From Schoenoplectus triqueter (taxonomy: Eukaryota > Streptophyta > Magnoliopsida > Poales > Cyperaceae): 27,442 nucleotides of DNA. Under the pieces are notes generated by a model. That model searched no databases and was not told the origin of the DNA. It saw only the letters and a list, made by a program, of their open reading frames with translations. The first letter of the stretch is position 1; each line of letters opens with the position of its first letter. The stretch covers positions 1-27,442 of the forward strand of contig CAXKVV010000558.1 of NCBI GenBank assembly GCA_964058805.1, in the 5' to 3' direction. A program made the position numbers and the translations under genes. Of this stretch, positions 18,320-27,442 are shown one piece after another.

Positions 18320-18541
18320 AACCTCAATTTCTTTCTACTCAATTTCCATGCAAAAATAATCGTGTCATCTCTTTCTTCCTCGAAAAAGATAAGCCACTAA
18401 GCCACGAGGTCTACCAATGAAGCCCCCCTCCTTACCCACAGAAACACACACCAAAAATCCATATACAAATATCTAGGTAGTTAGCTGGTACCATATAGTT
18501 GGTGGCTTTCTGAATTCTAGCTAATACATTTCTTCATCAGG
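18320..18541 (+). promoter_or_regulatory. Presumed 5' flank of the DUF868 gene
   Basis: Unique sequence between the minisatellite and the likely start codon. It ends in CTAATACATTTCTTCATCAG followed by GATG, which looks like a branch point, pyrimidine tract and 3' splice site directly before an ATG, so the gene may have had a 5' UTR intron. A GATAAG motif occurs near 18389. Inference. Confidence 0.4.
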
Positions 18542-18551
18542 ATGCAAGACA
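18542..18551 (+). pseudogene. First codons of the DUF868 gene, split by copia-1
   Basis: ATGCAAGACA directly abuts the copia 5' LTR. Its last five bases AGACA are the target-site duplication, repeated at 23440-23444 before the gene sequence resumes. Met-Gln-Asp is a plausible DUF868 start. Joining across the element gives an ATG one base out of frame with the following DUF868 frame, so either a small indel occurred or the true start differs. Confidence 0.5.
18547..18551. repeat. Target-site duplication AGACA, left
   Basis: AGACA immediately before the 5' LTR equals AGACA at 23440-23444 immediately after the 3' LTR. Five bases is the usual length for copia elements. Confidence 0.9.
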
Positions 18552-18991
18552 TGTTGAAAGATAAACTTAATTAAAGTTAAATAAATTAGGAAATAAAGGA
18601 AAACTCTTTGGCTTCAGCACTTTGGCAGAATTTTGAGGTTGATTAATGACAGTATTTGAAGGGCAAATGGACATAAAATTTAGTGTGTTACCTATGTTTG
18701 GAAAGGTCAAGAAGTCTAGTTTTCAATGGTTCAAGTCTCAAGTCGTTTGGTGTTCTCAATAGAAAGTTATGTCGATTTTAGTGAAAGGGTGTCAGCTGAA
18801 AGAGTACTGTTTAGAATTTTGTTTTTATTACGAATTTCTAGAGTCTTCTCAGATGTTTAGGCAATATAAAGAGTTGTATTATGTTGTTTTCTAAGCAAAA
18901 AAGTTATAAGAGTCAATAAAAAGTATTTGCTTAATTTTATCCACCTTTCTCTTATCTTTTCTCATTTATCTATCAACCTCTAATTCTATCA
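18552..18991 (+). repeat. Copia-1 5' LTR
   Basis: Starts TGTTGAAAGATAAAC and ends CTAATTCTATCA. It contains a TATAAA at 18865-18870 as the likely promoter. It matches 22980-23439 along its length with substitutions and small indels and is about 20 bp shorter than the 3' copy. Confidence 0.95.
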
Positions 18992-18994
18992 AAA

Positions 18995-19006
18995 TGGTAT
19001 CAGAGT
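18995..19006 (+). promoter_or_regulatory. Copia-1 primer-binding site, initiator-Met tRNA
   Basis: TGGTATCAGAGT lies 3 bases after the LTR end. It matches the plant initiator-methionine tRNA complement TGGTATCAGAGC except for the last base. Confidence 0.93.
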
Positions 19007-19087
19007 AAGGTTCAAATGACCAGAAAAATCTCAAATATTTCCTTCCAATATCCAGTTTTAACCAAAACCAATTATGATAAATGATCG

Positions 19088-20020
19088 TTGCGAATGAAGG
19101 CTATCATTGGCGCTTATGGCTTGTGGAACATTGTCGAGAAGGGATACGAAACCTCCGAAAACGAGACCGGTCTTATGGTGGCTCAAATAGCGGCACTACA
19201 AAAGAAGACAAAAGACGATCAACGCGCTCTAAGTATCATTCATCAAGGTGTGGATGACGACATGTTCGAGAAGATTACCAATGAGACGCGAGCAAAAGAT
19301 GCATGGGAGATTCTAAGAAATTCGGCGATTGGAGCTAAAAAAGTGAAGAATGAGAGTGAGTTTGAATCGATAGTGATGAAGGAGAGTGAGTCGATAGGAG
19401 ACTACTTCACGCGAGTATTGGCGGTGGTCAATCAAATGAAGAGGCTTGGTGAAAAGACAGAAGATGTGAGAGTAGTAGAAAAGATTTTGTGATCTCTCAA
19501 TCCGAAATTCAACCATATTGTGGTGGCAATTGAAGAATCGAAGGACCTTGAGTCCATGACGGTTCATGAGTTGAATGGGTCTTTGTTAGCACATGAGGAA
19601 AGAATGAAGAGAAGCCAACAAGAGCCGGTGGATCAAGCATTGCAAGCAAGGTTTTCCTTTAATCAAAAGGGAAACAACAAAGGAGGCCGAGGTCAAGGAT
19701 GAGGAAGAGGCCGAGGTCGAGGCCGTGGGCGCGATCAAGGATGAGGAGAAGGTCATGAACATGGTGAAAATGATGAAAGAAGTAACAACAAGAACAACAA
19801 TATACGCAGTAGAGGACACGGTCGTGAAAGAGGCGGCCGATCAAATATGTACAATGTTAATTATTATAATTGTGGCAAATATAGTCATTATGCAAGTGAA
19901 TGTTATTCCGAGAAGAAGGTGGAGGAGAATGCTAATTTTGTAGCCAAGGAGGAAGTCGAGAACAATGATGTGGTGTTATTGGCTAACAAGGAGAATAGTC
20001 CCGAGAAGGAGAATGTGTGG
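19088..20020 (+). pseudogene. Copia-1 gag with broken zinc knuckle
   Basis: The gag core is readable from about 19088 (MKAIIGAYGLWNIVEKGYE, then AQIAALQKKTKDDQRALSII, AKDAWEILR and DYFTRVLAVVNQMK). One frame continues to about 20020 through TGA codons at 19490-19492 (KIL-stop-SLNPKF), 19700-19702 and about 19742. All are in contexts suggesting CGA. A Gly/Arg-rich stretch follows, then the nucleocapsid knuckle near 19860-19900 reads YYNCGKYSHYASEC. The usual first Cys of CX2CX4HX4C is Tyr, so the finger is lost. No upstream ATG is convincing; the gag start probably lies near 19017 or is mutated. Confidence 0.85.
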
Positions 20021-20350
20021 CTACAAGCATATGTTCACCGAATTGAAGGAAGTAGCAAATGGCCATGTTTCTTTTGGTGATGCCTCCAAAGTATGTGTAG
20101 AAGGTGAAGGTAATATTTTGATTAAGTTGAAAGATGAGACACAAAAGTTTATTTCAAGTGTTTATTATGTCTCGGAAATGAAAAGTAACATTTTGAGTTT
20201 GGGATAATTATTGGAACGTGGTTACACGGTGTTTATGAAAGACCGATCTCTTTATTTACAAGATAATAGTAATCGGTTAATAATCCAAATTGAGATGGCC
20301 AATAATAGAAAGATTAAATTGAATTTGATGAATATTGAGGCAACATGTTT
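20021..20350 (+). pseudogene. Copia-1 protease remnant, active site deleted
   Basis: Gag ends at ENVW near 20020 and the next readable family sequence is KHMFTELKE followed by VSFGDASKVCVEGEGNI and ISSVYYVSEMKSNILSLG. In relatives a catalytic D(T/S)GA segment lies between these points. It is missing here, and the reading frame changes at the same place, so a deletion of some tens of bases removed it. A TAA at 20205-20207 (LSLG-stop-LLERGY) further breaks the frame, in a CAA-like context. Confidence 0.8.
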
Positions 20351-21400
20351 AAGGGTTTGTGTAGAAAACAAAAATTAGTTGTGACATTTAAGGTTTGGTC
20401 ACAAGAATTTTGGAGGACTAAAAGAAATGGCTAGTAAGAAGATGGTGTGGGGATTGCCATCAATTGATTCTCATGACAAGTTTTGTGAAAGGTGTGTGAT
20501 TGACAATCACTCAAGAAATAGTTTTCCAAAGATGACGGAATGTCGAGCAAAGAAACCTCTCGAGTTGGTGCATATTGACATTTGTGGGCCGATCCAGCCG
20601 AACTCAATTGGTGAAAATCGGTATTTCATAACCTTTATTGATGATTTTCTCGTAAAACTTGGGTTTATTTCTTAAAAGAAAAATCGGAGGCTTTTGTAAT
20701 TTTTAAAAAAATTAAAGTTTTTGTTGAGAAGCGAAGTGGTTTTTATATCAAGGTTTTGAGATCGGATCGTGGCAGTGAATTTATTTTGGCCGTATTTAAC
20801 TCTTTTTGTGAAGAACATGGTATTCGACGTCACTTGACGGTGCCATACTCGCCACAACAAAATGAAGTCGCGGAGCGCAAGAATCGGACCATTCTCGACA
20901 TGGTTCGAAGTATGCTTAAGAGTAAGAACACGCCAAAAGAGTTTTGGGCAGAGGCGGTAGATTGTGCCGTTTATTTATTAAATCAGTGCAAGACATCAAG
21001 CTTTGAGAATATAACACCACAAGAGGCATGAAGTGGTTTTAAGCCTTCGGTATCACATTTGAAAGTATTCGGTAGCGTAGCATATGCGCACATACCGGAC
21101 CAAAAGCGTGTGAAATTGGATGATAAAAGTTTAAAGTTGATCTTTGTTGGATATGATGAGAGGTCTAAAGCATATAAACTTTTTGATCCAACTAACAAAA
21201 GGATGTATATTTGTCGTGATGTATAGGTGAACGAAGAAACGATGTGGGATTGGAGCACAATGATGGAGATTTGTCATGAGAAGACAAGAGATGAGATACA
21301 CACACCGATGAGCATTCTATGCAACAATGATGAAGATGTGCCACCAATTACACCACATGAAGCATCTTCATCGGATGATGAGACGAGAACCCCCAAAACA
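20351..21400 (+). pseudogene. Copia-1 GAG-pre-integrase and integrase (broken)
   Basis: HLRFGH near 20385 and CERCVIDNH near 20490 form the HHCC zinc region. It follows TAG 20376-20378 and TGA 20382-20384. The catalytic core shows VHIDICGPI (first Asp), RSDRGSEF (second Asp, near 20760) and QQNEVAERKNR (Glu, near 20865). A one-base deletion near 20647-20651 shifts the frame within FIDDF. A TGA at 21029-21031 (PQEA-stop-SGFKPS) sits at a Trp position. The C-terminal blocks HLKVFGSVAYAHIP and KLIFVGYDERSKAYKLFDP follow, then a TAG near 21224. The catalytic residues are all present, unlike in the other two elements. Confidence 0.88.
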
Positions 21401-22979
21401 AGGAGCATCCATGACTTGTACGAGGCGACCAGTGAGTTACATTTGGTGTGTCTCTTGGCTCAAGGCGACAACATCTCCTTTGAAGAGGCGATTAAAGATG
21501 ACAAATGGCGAGCCGCCATGGATGATGAGATACGTGCAATCGAGAAGAACAACACTTAGGAGCTCACCTCTCTTCCCAGAGGTCATAAGGCAATCGGTGT
21601 CAAGTGGGTGTATAAGAAGAAGATGAATCCTCAAGGTGAAGTTGAGAAGTACAAAGCAAGATTAGTGGCGAAGGGCTACAAGCAACAAGCTGGTGTTGAC
21701 TATGTGGAGGTTTTTGCACCCGTGGCTCGAATGGAGACCATTTGACTTTTAATTGCTCTTGCGACTTAATCAAAATGGCGTATTTATCAAATTGATGTGA
21801 AGTCGGGCTTTCTTAATGTGTTGGAAGAAGAAGTATGGTTTGAAGAAGGCTTTAAAATTAAAGAAGGCTTTGTATGGTTTGAAGCAAGCTCCTAGAGTTT
21901 GGAATACCCGGATTGATCAATACTTTAAATCACATGGTTTTGTGCAATTCCCTTATGAACATGTGTTATATGTGAAGATTGAAAATGGAGATATGTTGAT
22001 TGTATCTTTGTATGTTGATGACTTAATTTTTATGGGTAGTAGCAGTGCAATGATTGATGAGTTCAAAAGGGCCATGAAGAAAGAGTTTGAAATGACCGAT
22101 TTGAGACTTATGTCCTATTTTCTTGGTCTTGAGATAAAGTAAGGAGATGAAGGAATTTTTGTTTATCAAGAGGGTTATGCAAAAGAAATTTTGAAAAGAT
22201 TCAAGATGGAGGATTGCAAGCCGGTTAGCACACCGGTTGATTATGGTGTGAAGTTATCTCGGCATGACAAAGGGAAGGTAGTTGATGTGACTTTATACAA
22301 AAGTTTAGTTGATAGCTTGAGATATTTGACATGCACTAGACCAGATATTTTATATGTGGTTAGCTTAGTAAGCCGGTACATGGAGGAGCCGAGATCGACG
22401 CATTGGAAGATTATCAAACGAATTCTTTGTTACATTCGAGGTACTCTATCACTTGGTTTGTTTTATGGTTATTTCGCTAACAAGTTTGCAATTTTTAGCT
22501 ATTCGGATAGTGATTGGGGCGGAGATATCAATGATAGAAAGAGCACCTCCGGCTTTGCATTTTACATGGGAGATACGGCATTCACTTGGCTATCAAAGAA
22601 GCAACCGATTGTGACACTTTTGACATGTGAGGCAGAATATATCGCGGCGGCGGCATGCGTGTGCCATGCAATTTGGCTAAGAAGATTACTCAAGGAGATC
22701 AATCTCACTCAAGATGTGGCTATACTAATCTATTTGGATAGCAAGTTGGCAATCGAGTTGGCGAAAAATTCAGTCCATCATGAAAGAAGCAAACATATTG
22801 ATGTGAGATTTTATTTTATGCGAGAGGGAGTAAAGAAGAAGAATGTCGAGTTGATACATGTGACTAGTGAAGACCAAGTGGCGGACATTTTCACAAAACC
22901 ATTGCCAACCATGAAATTTAAAAAATTCAAGAAGCTTCTAGGCATGAAGGATGAAAAAGAAATTAAGTTTAAGAGAGGG
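21401..22979 (+). pseudogene. Copia-1 reverse transcriptase and RNase H (broken)
   Basis: RT starts near EEAIKDDKWRAAMDDEI (21480), with [35 protein letters not shown] and YQIDVKSGFLN. Stops: TAG near 21557 (Trp context), TGA near 21743 and TAA near 21767. At 21815-21890 the frame changes amid a local repeat of GTATGGTTTGAAG (21833-21845 and 21872-21884), and part of the usual sequence is lost. After that one frame runs to the end with LYGLKQAPRVWNTRID, catalytic YVDD at 22011-22022 and YFLGLEIK-stop (TAA near 22139). RNase H follows with YSDSDWGGD, KSTSGFAF, CEAEYIAAAA, DSKLAIELAKN and HIDVRFYFMRE. It ends at GC-stop (22983-22985), just inside the 3' LTR. Confidence 0.9.
22966..22979 (+). 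promoter_or_regulatory. Copia-1 polypurine tract
   Basis: AAGTTTAAGAGAGGG directly precedes the 3' LTR TGTTGAAAG. It is the expected primer for plus-strand synthesis. Confidence 0.8.
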
Positions 22980-23439
22980 TGTTGAAAGATCAACTTAATT
23001 TTAGTATTAAAGTTAAATAAATTAGAAAATAAAGGGGTCTCTCTTTGGCTTCAGCACTTTGGCAGAATTTTAAGATTGATTAATGACAGCATTTGAAGGG
23101 TCAAATGGACGTGGAATTTAGTGTTGACCTATGTCTGGAAAGGTCGAGAAGTCTAGTTTTCAATAGTTTAAGTCTCAAGTCGTTTGGAGTTCTCAATAGA
23201 AAGTTATGATGATTTTAGTGAAAGGGTGTCAGCTGAAAGAGTATTGTTTAGAATTCTATTTTTATTATATGTTTTAATTATGAATTTATAGAGTCTTCTC
23301 ACATGTTTAGGCTATATAAAGAGTTGTATTCTGTTATTTTGTAAGCAAAAAAGTTATAAGAGTTAATAGAAAGTACTTGCTTATTTTATCCACTTTCTCT
23401 TATCTTTTCTCATTTATCTATCAACCTCTAATTCTATCA
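22980..23439 (+). repeat. Copia-1 3' LTR
   Basis: Begins TGTTGAAAGATCAAC and ends CTAATTCTATCA. It carries TATATAAA at 23313-23320. It is about 460 bp against 440 bp in the 5' copy, with small insertions such as one near 23265-23280. Confidence 0.95.
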
Positions 23440-23444
23440 AGACA
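23440..23444. repeat. Target-site duplication AGACA, right
   Basis: Identical to 18547-18551. The DUF868 sequence resumes right after it. Confidence 0.9.
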
Positions 23445-24334
23445 TTCTCTGTTCCTTCTTGCTTCTTTTCTCCGGTCAAAAAGCTGCCTGAGAACTCCAC
23501 TAGCTCATGGTCAGGTCAGAGCTTGGTGGCCCTCATTTACTGAGTCGAGATTTCGGGAAGCTGCCGTCTTGTCACCGTCACTTGGTGCAAGAACCTCCTT
23601 GCGCATGGTCTCTCCGTTTCTATCCAAGGCTCAAATGCTGAATCTGACAGTGATGATGAAGAAGAAAAAAGATTCTACTGTGCCAGTACAGGTACCACCA
23701 GCTCGGACAGTACTGCGAAGAGCAACCCCACATGTAAGGTGGAGATGCGGCCCTGACACTTTTGGCGGAGGTACGGATCAAAGTGTTTCCATGTGAATGT
23801 TGCTGTAATCAATGTATTATGGGACTTGAAGAATGCTAAATTTTCTTCTTTCGACAACCCGGAGCCACTGTCGGGCTACAACATGGCTGTGGTTTACGCT
23901 GATGAGGTTGTATTGCTTCTTGGCGACCTTAAAAAGAAGGCATTTAGAAGGAACTGCGCCAGGCCGTCTCTTTTTGACCCAGTATTGGTGTCAAAGAAGG
24001 AGCATGTGTTCGGTAAGAAAAGATTTAGCACAAGAGAAAAATTCCATGAGAAGGAAAAGATGCATGAGATCATGGTCGAGTGTAAGTCGTGCGGCAGGAA
24101 CGATATAGACATGGCGATAAAGGTTGATGGCAGTGTGAGCGTTCTTGTTAGGCAACTCCAGTTGAAATTCAGAGGCAATGAGACTATTTTTGTTAACAAT
24201 TTGAGGGTGCAAGTGTATTGGGACGTGCACAATTGGTTGTTCCGCCCCAGTCCAAGGCAAGCTTTATTCATCTTCAAACCAGAAGCGATGCTGATCGAAT
24301 GTTCATCAAGTAGTGGTAAACAAGCAGATCACAC
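23445..24334 (+). pseudogene. DUF868-family protein gene, disrupted and 3'-truncated
   Basis: DUF868 proteins are plant-specific proteins of about 300 residues and unknown function. Family blocks are visible in order: CRLVTVTWCKNLLAHGLSVS (from 23562), TCKVEMRP, VLWDLKNAKF, PLSGYNMAVVYADEVVLLLG, DLKKKAF, KKEHVFGKKRFSTREKFHEK, LQLKFRGNETIFVNN, VQVYWDVHNWLF and ALFIFKP. The frame is continuous from about 23450 except for two TGA codons: 23541-23543 (ALIY-stop-VEIS, probably CGA originally) and 23754-23756 (EMRP-stop-HFW, where the family has Trp). The family normally ends with a short FLYAW-type tail after FIFxP. Here the frame instead runs into antisense copia-2 and stops at 24384-24386. The first exon lies on the far side of copia-1. 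Not functional. Confidence 0.88.
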
Positions 24335-24356
24335 ATTCTTGCGCTCCGCGACTTCA
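24335..24356. repeat. 22-bp junction segment matching copia-1 integrase in inverse orientation
   Basis: The reverse complement of 24335-24356 is identical to 20863-20884, the codons for EVAERKN in copia-1 integrase. It lies exactly between the end of DUF868 similarity and the start of copia-2 RT similarity. The same amino-acid motif in copia-2 integrase (near 25910) is spelled with other codons. Confidence 0.75.
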
Positions 24357-25180
24357 AGCGGCTCTGTGTCATGGATGCTCTTGTGATTGTATGCAATTGG
24401 AACATTTGCAGGCTTGGCTCCCATCTTTCTAGTTTTCTTAAGTAAGTCCAACACATACTTCCTTTGAGATAAAAATAAGTCTTTGTGAGAGCAAGCGATT
24501 TCAATATCAAGGAAATATCTCAAAATGCCAAGATCTTTGATATCAAACTCTTTTCCAAGATGCAATTTGAGATTTTATATACATGTTGGATCACTTTCAG
24601 TGATTACTAAGTCATCCACATATATTAAAATAATCATAATACTTTGTCTTAATGTCTTACAAAACATAGAAGAGTCGGCCGCACTACACTTGAATCAATT
24701 AAACTAAGTGTGGTGCTCAACTTGCCATACCATGTGCGAGGTGATTGTTTCAATCCATATATAGCATTTTTCATGCAGCATACGAGTCTTTTCTCACTTG
24801 GTACGATCAACCCAGATGGAAAATCCATATATACCTCATCTTCAAGTTCTCCATGGAGAAAGACATTTCTCACATCCATTTGGATCAATGGCTAGTCATA
24901 ATTTGTGGCAATTGACATGATAATTTGAATAGTATTTATTTTGGTTAAAGGTGTAAAAGTTTCTTTATAATTTATACCATAGGTTTGAGTGTATCATTTA
25001 GTAACTAATATCGCTTTATGTCTTTCTATCGTACTGTTACTTTTGTACTTGATCTTATAAACCCAACGACAGCTGACTATTTTCTTACCAATTGATAGTT
25101 CTACTAGTTCTCAGGTTTTATTTCGATTTAAGGCCTCAAGTTCCTCATTCATAGCTTTAATCCATTGACTTGTTTTCTTG
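24335..25180 (-). pseudogene. Copia-2 reverse transcriptase, truncated
   Basis: RT begins near 25180 (MNEELEALNRNKTWE-like, with the Trp uncertain), with SCRWVYKIKYKSN and YKETFTPLTKINTI. Then come QMDVRNVFLHGELEDEVYM (24880), YGLKQSPRTWYGKL, and past the palm EFDIKDLGILRYFLDIEIA, FLSQRKYVLDLLKKT and GAKPANVPIAYNHKS. The YVDD block falls near 24600-24650, where the plus strand reads AAGTCATCCACATATAT, i.e. YVDDL. Frameshifts occur around 24640-24700. The coding ends at EPLE, then the 22-bp junction segment and a stop. RNase H is missing. Confidence 0.85.
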
Positions 25181-25545
25181 CCTCCTCAAAATTATTAGGT
25201 TATGAATTCTTATTAATCTCAGCTAGAAATGTACAATAGTTTGGTGATAACTTATCATACCTTATGCAGTTTTGAATTGGATATTAAGAAGTGTGATATG
25301 TGATGAAGTCCTGTAGCCTAGTTGGGGGCCTGACAATGCGACCAGATCTTCTAATTGTAGCTTCAGCTGGTCCGTTCTCAGTTTCAAGTTCTCCTTCCCC
25401 TGCAAGTTCGACATCAACATCATTCAGCCCATTATCCTCATTCGGGCTTTCCTATTGGTAGCTCGCCTAGTGAGCTTGGATTGATCTCGGGCTCATTGGG
25501 ATATGGGCTGACATGAAAATCATTATAACTAGTTTTCTCCTCCTG
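25181..25545 (-). pseudogene. Copia-2 linker between integrase and RT
   Basis: Decayed variable linker rich in Pro, Ser and Glu codons on the minus strand (PYPNEPEINPSS-like). Copia elements have such a poorly conserved linker here. No domain of its own. Confidence 0.5.
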
Positions 25546-26473
25546 TTATTTTTCTTCATAATGCATGTTCTTCATCAAACCGTACATCTCGGAACACAAA
25601 TAAACACCTTGATTAGGACTGTAGCACTTATATCCTTTTTGCATTGAGGAATATCCAACAAATATATATTTTTCAGCATGATGATCTAACTTGCCTGTAT
25701 TTTGTGAATGTACAAAATAAATACATCCGAACACTCGTAAGTGAGAAATATCAGCCTTTCTTTCATACAAGATTTCAAAAGGACTTTGAAAATCAAGCAC
25801 TCGACTAGGTAGTCGGTTTATTAAATAGCATCCTGCAAGTATAGCGTATAACCAATAATTCTTTAGCAAATTAACAGAGAAGAATAACACGCGAGTTACC
25901 TCTAACAGATGACTATTTTTTCTTTCGGCTACATTGTTTTGTTCAGGAGTACCGACAGAAGAAGTTCAATGTATTATACCTTTATTATGAATAAAATTTT
26001 GAAAGTCGTGATTCATGTACTCTGTACCATTATTAGTTTTAAGAATGTTAACATTAGTATTAAATTGATTCTCAATCATGCTGTAAAAAAATTGAAAGGT
26101 TCAACATGCTTCACTTTTTTTATTTAAGCAAGTATACCCATGTGGCACGTGACTTATCATCATTAAATGTAACAAAGTACTTAAAATCTTCTTTAGATTC
26201 AATTGATGCATTACCCCAGACATCAGAGTGAATTAATCCAATTAACTCTTTAGATTTATTTAAATGTGCTGGAAAAGGTAATCTATGAAGTTTGGCAAAT
26301 TGACAAGAATCACAAGTTTTAACATTATTATGTAAAAACAAATAAAAAAACTGAAAAATCTTATTAGAGGGGTGTCCCAATCTCCTATGCCAAAGCTCGG
26401 ATGAAGATACACCAATTTGTGTTACAGCTAAAGCTGAGATGTCCGGCTTAATCAGATACAACCCATCAACCAA
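25546..26473 (-). pseudogene. Copia-2 GAG-pre-integrase and integrase (broken)
   Basis: From the right: LWHRRLGHPSNKIFQF and CDSCQFAKLHRLPFP form the HHCC region. Then IHSDVWGNAS (first catalytic Asp) and YFVTFNDDKSRATWVYLLK, followed by a stop and a frameshift near a T-run at 26076-26125. The second catalytic motif reads KTNNGTEYM at about 26017-26037, where relatives have DNG; the codon at 26032-26034 is AAT, so Asp became Asn. Then EQNNVAERKNSHLL near 25910 (Glu present), and the C-terminal blocks HLRVFGCIYFVH and KYIFVGYSSMQKGYKCY. The segment ends at 25546. Confidence 0.88.
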
Positions 26474-26880
26474 TCTCCCTTCACCAATCTTCTTCCTGGA
26501 AGTTCTGTCCTAAAACACTACTTTCTGAGGAGTGAAGATAACATTGCAATTCCATTGGTTAGTGCATTTGCTAATGAATAATAAGTTAGCTTTTAATTTA
26601 GAAATAATTGTAACATCAATTTCTTTTGAGAAGATTATGGCTTTGCCTGATCCATTGGTAGGCATTGGAAGACCATTTGCCACTGTAACGTGGGAGTATG
26701 CATTTTCAGGTTGTCATTTGGTTAAAGATCTATTTGTGGTGAACATATTATCGGTAGCACCTGAATCTACTATAATCTTGGAACAGGAACCAATAGATAA
26801 AGCTAAGTGATTACCAATATGCTTTACAGCATTAGAAGTTTCACCACCTGGACCCGCAAAGGAAGGTTCAGCGTTACCAG
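26474..26880 (-). pseudogene. Copia-2 aspartic protease (broken)
   Basis: The active site IIVDSGATDNM is encoded near 26740-26780. The conserved downstream blocks (TVANGLPMP, then IISKLKANLLFISK) can be read in the same frame between stops: a TGA near 26714 (LTK-stop-QPEN) and a TAG near 26512 (VVF-stop-DRTS, CAG-like context). No frameshift is needed through this part. Confidence 0.82.
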
Positions 26881-27442
26881 TGCATGTCTTCATTAGAAAC
26901 TCAAGTTGTTTAGTCATCTGTTTGAGTTCGAATTGAACATTGTTGTCTTCATGTTTTGCCTTCAGATTAGCTTCATTGGGCTTGTTTCTGGCAAGCTTTA
27001 AATGTGGATAGAGTACCCAGCATCTGTCATTAGTGTGGCCACTACGATTGCAATGATCGCAGTATAATTGATTTCCCTTTTTGTCCTTACCTTTGTTCCA
27101 TTTAGTGTTATCTCCTGTTCTAGATGAGAAGTGAACAAAATTTTCAGAGTTATTTATCTTTTGATCTCTGCCCATGACTTTCTTTTGTGTCTCTTCACTC
27201 TGTAAAATAGCATACACAGTGTTAAGTGATGGAAGTTCAGGCCGCATCAATATATCTCTCCTTGTCTCCTCAAATTCTGGTGTGAGACTTGCCTAAAATC
27301 AAAAAATCTGGTCATGTAATTCTCTCTTCACGTATTCATTTATTGTTGCAGCAGGTGGTCGATGGAGCTGAAGCTCCCCCCATAATTGTTTCATCTTTTC
27401 GAAATTCTCCATTACTGTCTGTCCTGGTTCTTGGTTAAGAGT
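26881..27442 (-). pseudogene. Copia-2 gag, 5' part outside the window
   Basis: The gag core (UBN2 type) shows FEKMKQLWGELQLHRPPAA, then two stops TGA (27299-27301) and TAG (27293-27295) in DQIF-stop-F-stop-ASLTPEFEE, then RPELPSLNTVYAILQSEETQ. The zinc knuckle CDHCNRSGHTNDRC (CX2CX4HX4C) near 27020-27062 is complete. The start lies beyond the right edge. Confidence 0.88.

Larger units (their letters stand above)
18552..23439 (+). mobile_element. Complete but inactive Ty1/copia LTR retrotransposon (copia-1)
   Basis: Two LTRs begin TGTTGAAAGAT and end TCTATCA (18552-18991 and 22980-23439). They are flanked by the 5-bp duplication AGACA (18547-18551 and 23440-23444). A PBS, a polypurine tract and the copia domain order gag, protease, integrase, RT, RNase H are present. 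The coding frame holds many nonsense codons (mostly where CGA, CAA, CAG or TGG is expected), a deletion in protease, a one-base deletion in integrase and a rearrangement in RT. By eye the LTRs are roughly 90% identical with several indels, which points to an old insertion. It sits in the start region of a DUF868 gene. Confidence 0.95.
24335..27442 (-). mobile_element. Truncated Ty1/copia element, minus strand (copia-2)
   Basis: From the right edge leftwards the minus strand encodes gag, protease, GAG-pre-integrase, integrase and RT. It is a different family from copia-1 by sequence. It lacks everything after the RT palm (rest of RT, RNase H, 3' LTR), because it ends at the DUF868 junction, and its 5' end is outside the window. 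Several nonsense codons, a frameshift in integrase and a changed catalytic residue show it is dead. Confidence 0.92.

Noticed and set aside
17266..18359. Long open frames (285, 179 and 150 codons) in the minisatellite
   Set aside because: They arise because a stop-free 58-bp unit cycles through all frames. The proteins are repetitive artefacts with no family motif.
23894..24277. Minus-strand open frame opposite the DUF868 relic
   Set aside because: Antisense shadow. The plus strand carries the DUF868 family blocks.

Overview
This is a plant nuclear genomic window made almost entirely of decayed LTR retrotransposons and repeat-rich intergenic DNA. It also holds one recognisable host gene relic, a DUF868-family gene (a land-plant family). 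Evidence for a plant: one Ty3/gypsy element with the Tat-lineage domain set (a second RNase H domain, repeats beyond the integrase), two Ty1/copia elements, an initiator-Met tRNA primer-binding site, plant-type splice signals and G-box palindromes. I cannot name the species. No intact protein-coding gene is present.

Layout. 1-1100: tandem repeat and non-coding DNA that I read as the 3' untranslated region of the gypsy element. 1101-10323 (minus strand): a Tat-like gypsy element running right to left as ORF1-like, gag, protease, a second nucleocapsid-like module, RT, RNase H, a second RNase H, integrase. Every coding segment lies in the same reading frame and is interrupted only by stop codons. 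10305-10323 is a primer-binding-site candidate. 10329 to about 17250 is non-coding: its left part may be the long 5' LTR, but no matching 3' LTR is in the window, so the boundary is open. This stretch is full of short repeats whose arms are self-complementary. 17289-18319 is a minisatellite with an exact 58-bp period. 18320-18551 looks like the 5' flank and first codons of the DUF868 gene. 18552-23439 (plus strand) is a complete but dead copia element with LTRs, a 5-bp target-site duplication, PBS and polypurine tract. 23445-24334 is the rest of the DUF868 gene. 24335-27442 (minus strand) is a second copia element, cut off on the left at the DUF868 junction and running off the window on the right.

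History inferred: the host DUF868 gene was hit by copia-1 at about codon 4, acquired nonsense codons and lost its 3' end, which is replaced by antisense copia-2. Most stop codons in all these relics can be explained by C-to-T or G-to-A changes in CGA, CAA, CAG or TGG codons, as expected of methylated DNA.

Most interesting signal: several unrelated repeat families (1-410, 10649-11251, 11010-11132, 12226-12544, 16785-17070) share one design. The loop or context is conserved between copies, while the flanking arms differ between copies but stay complementary within each copy. The clearest case is an array of ten hairpins with an 11-nt loop, TACTACAGA(T/A)C with one variant, at 10649-11251.
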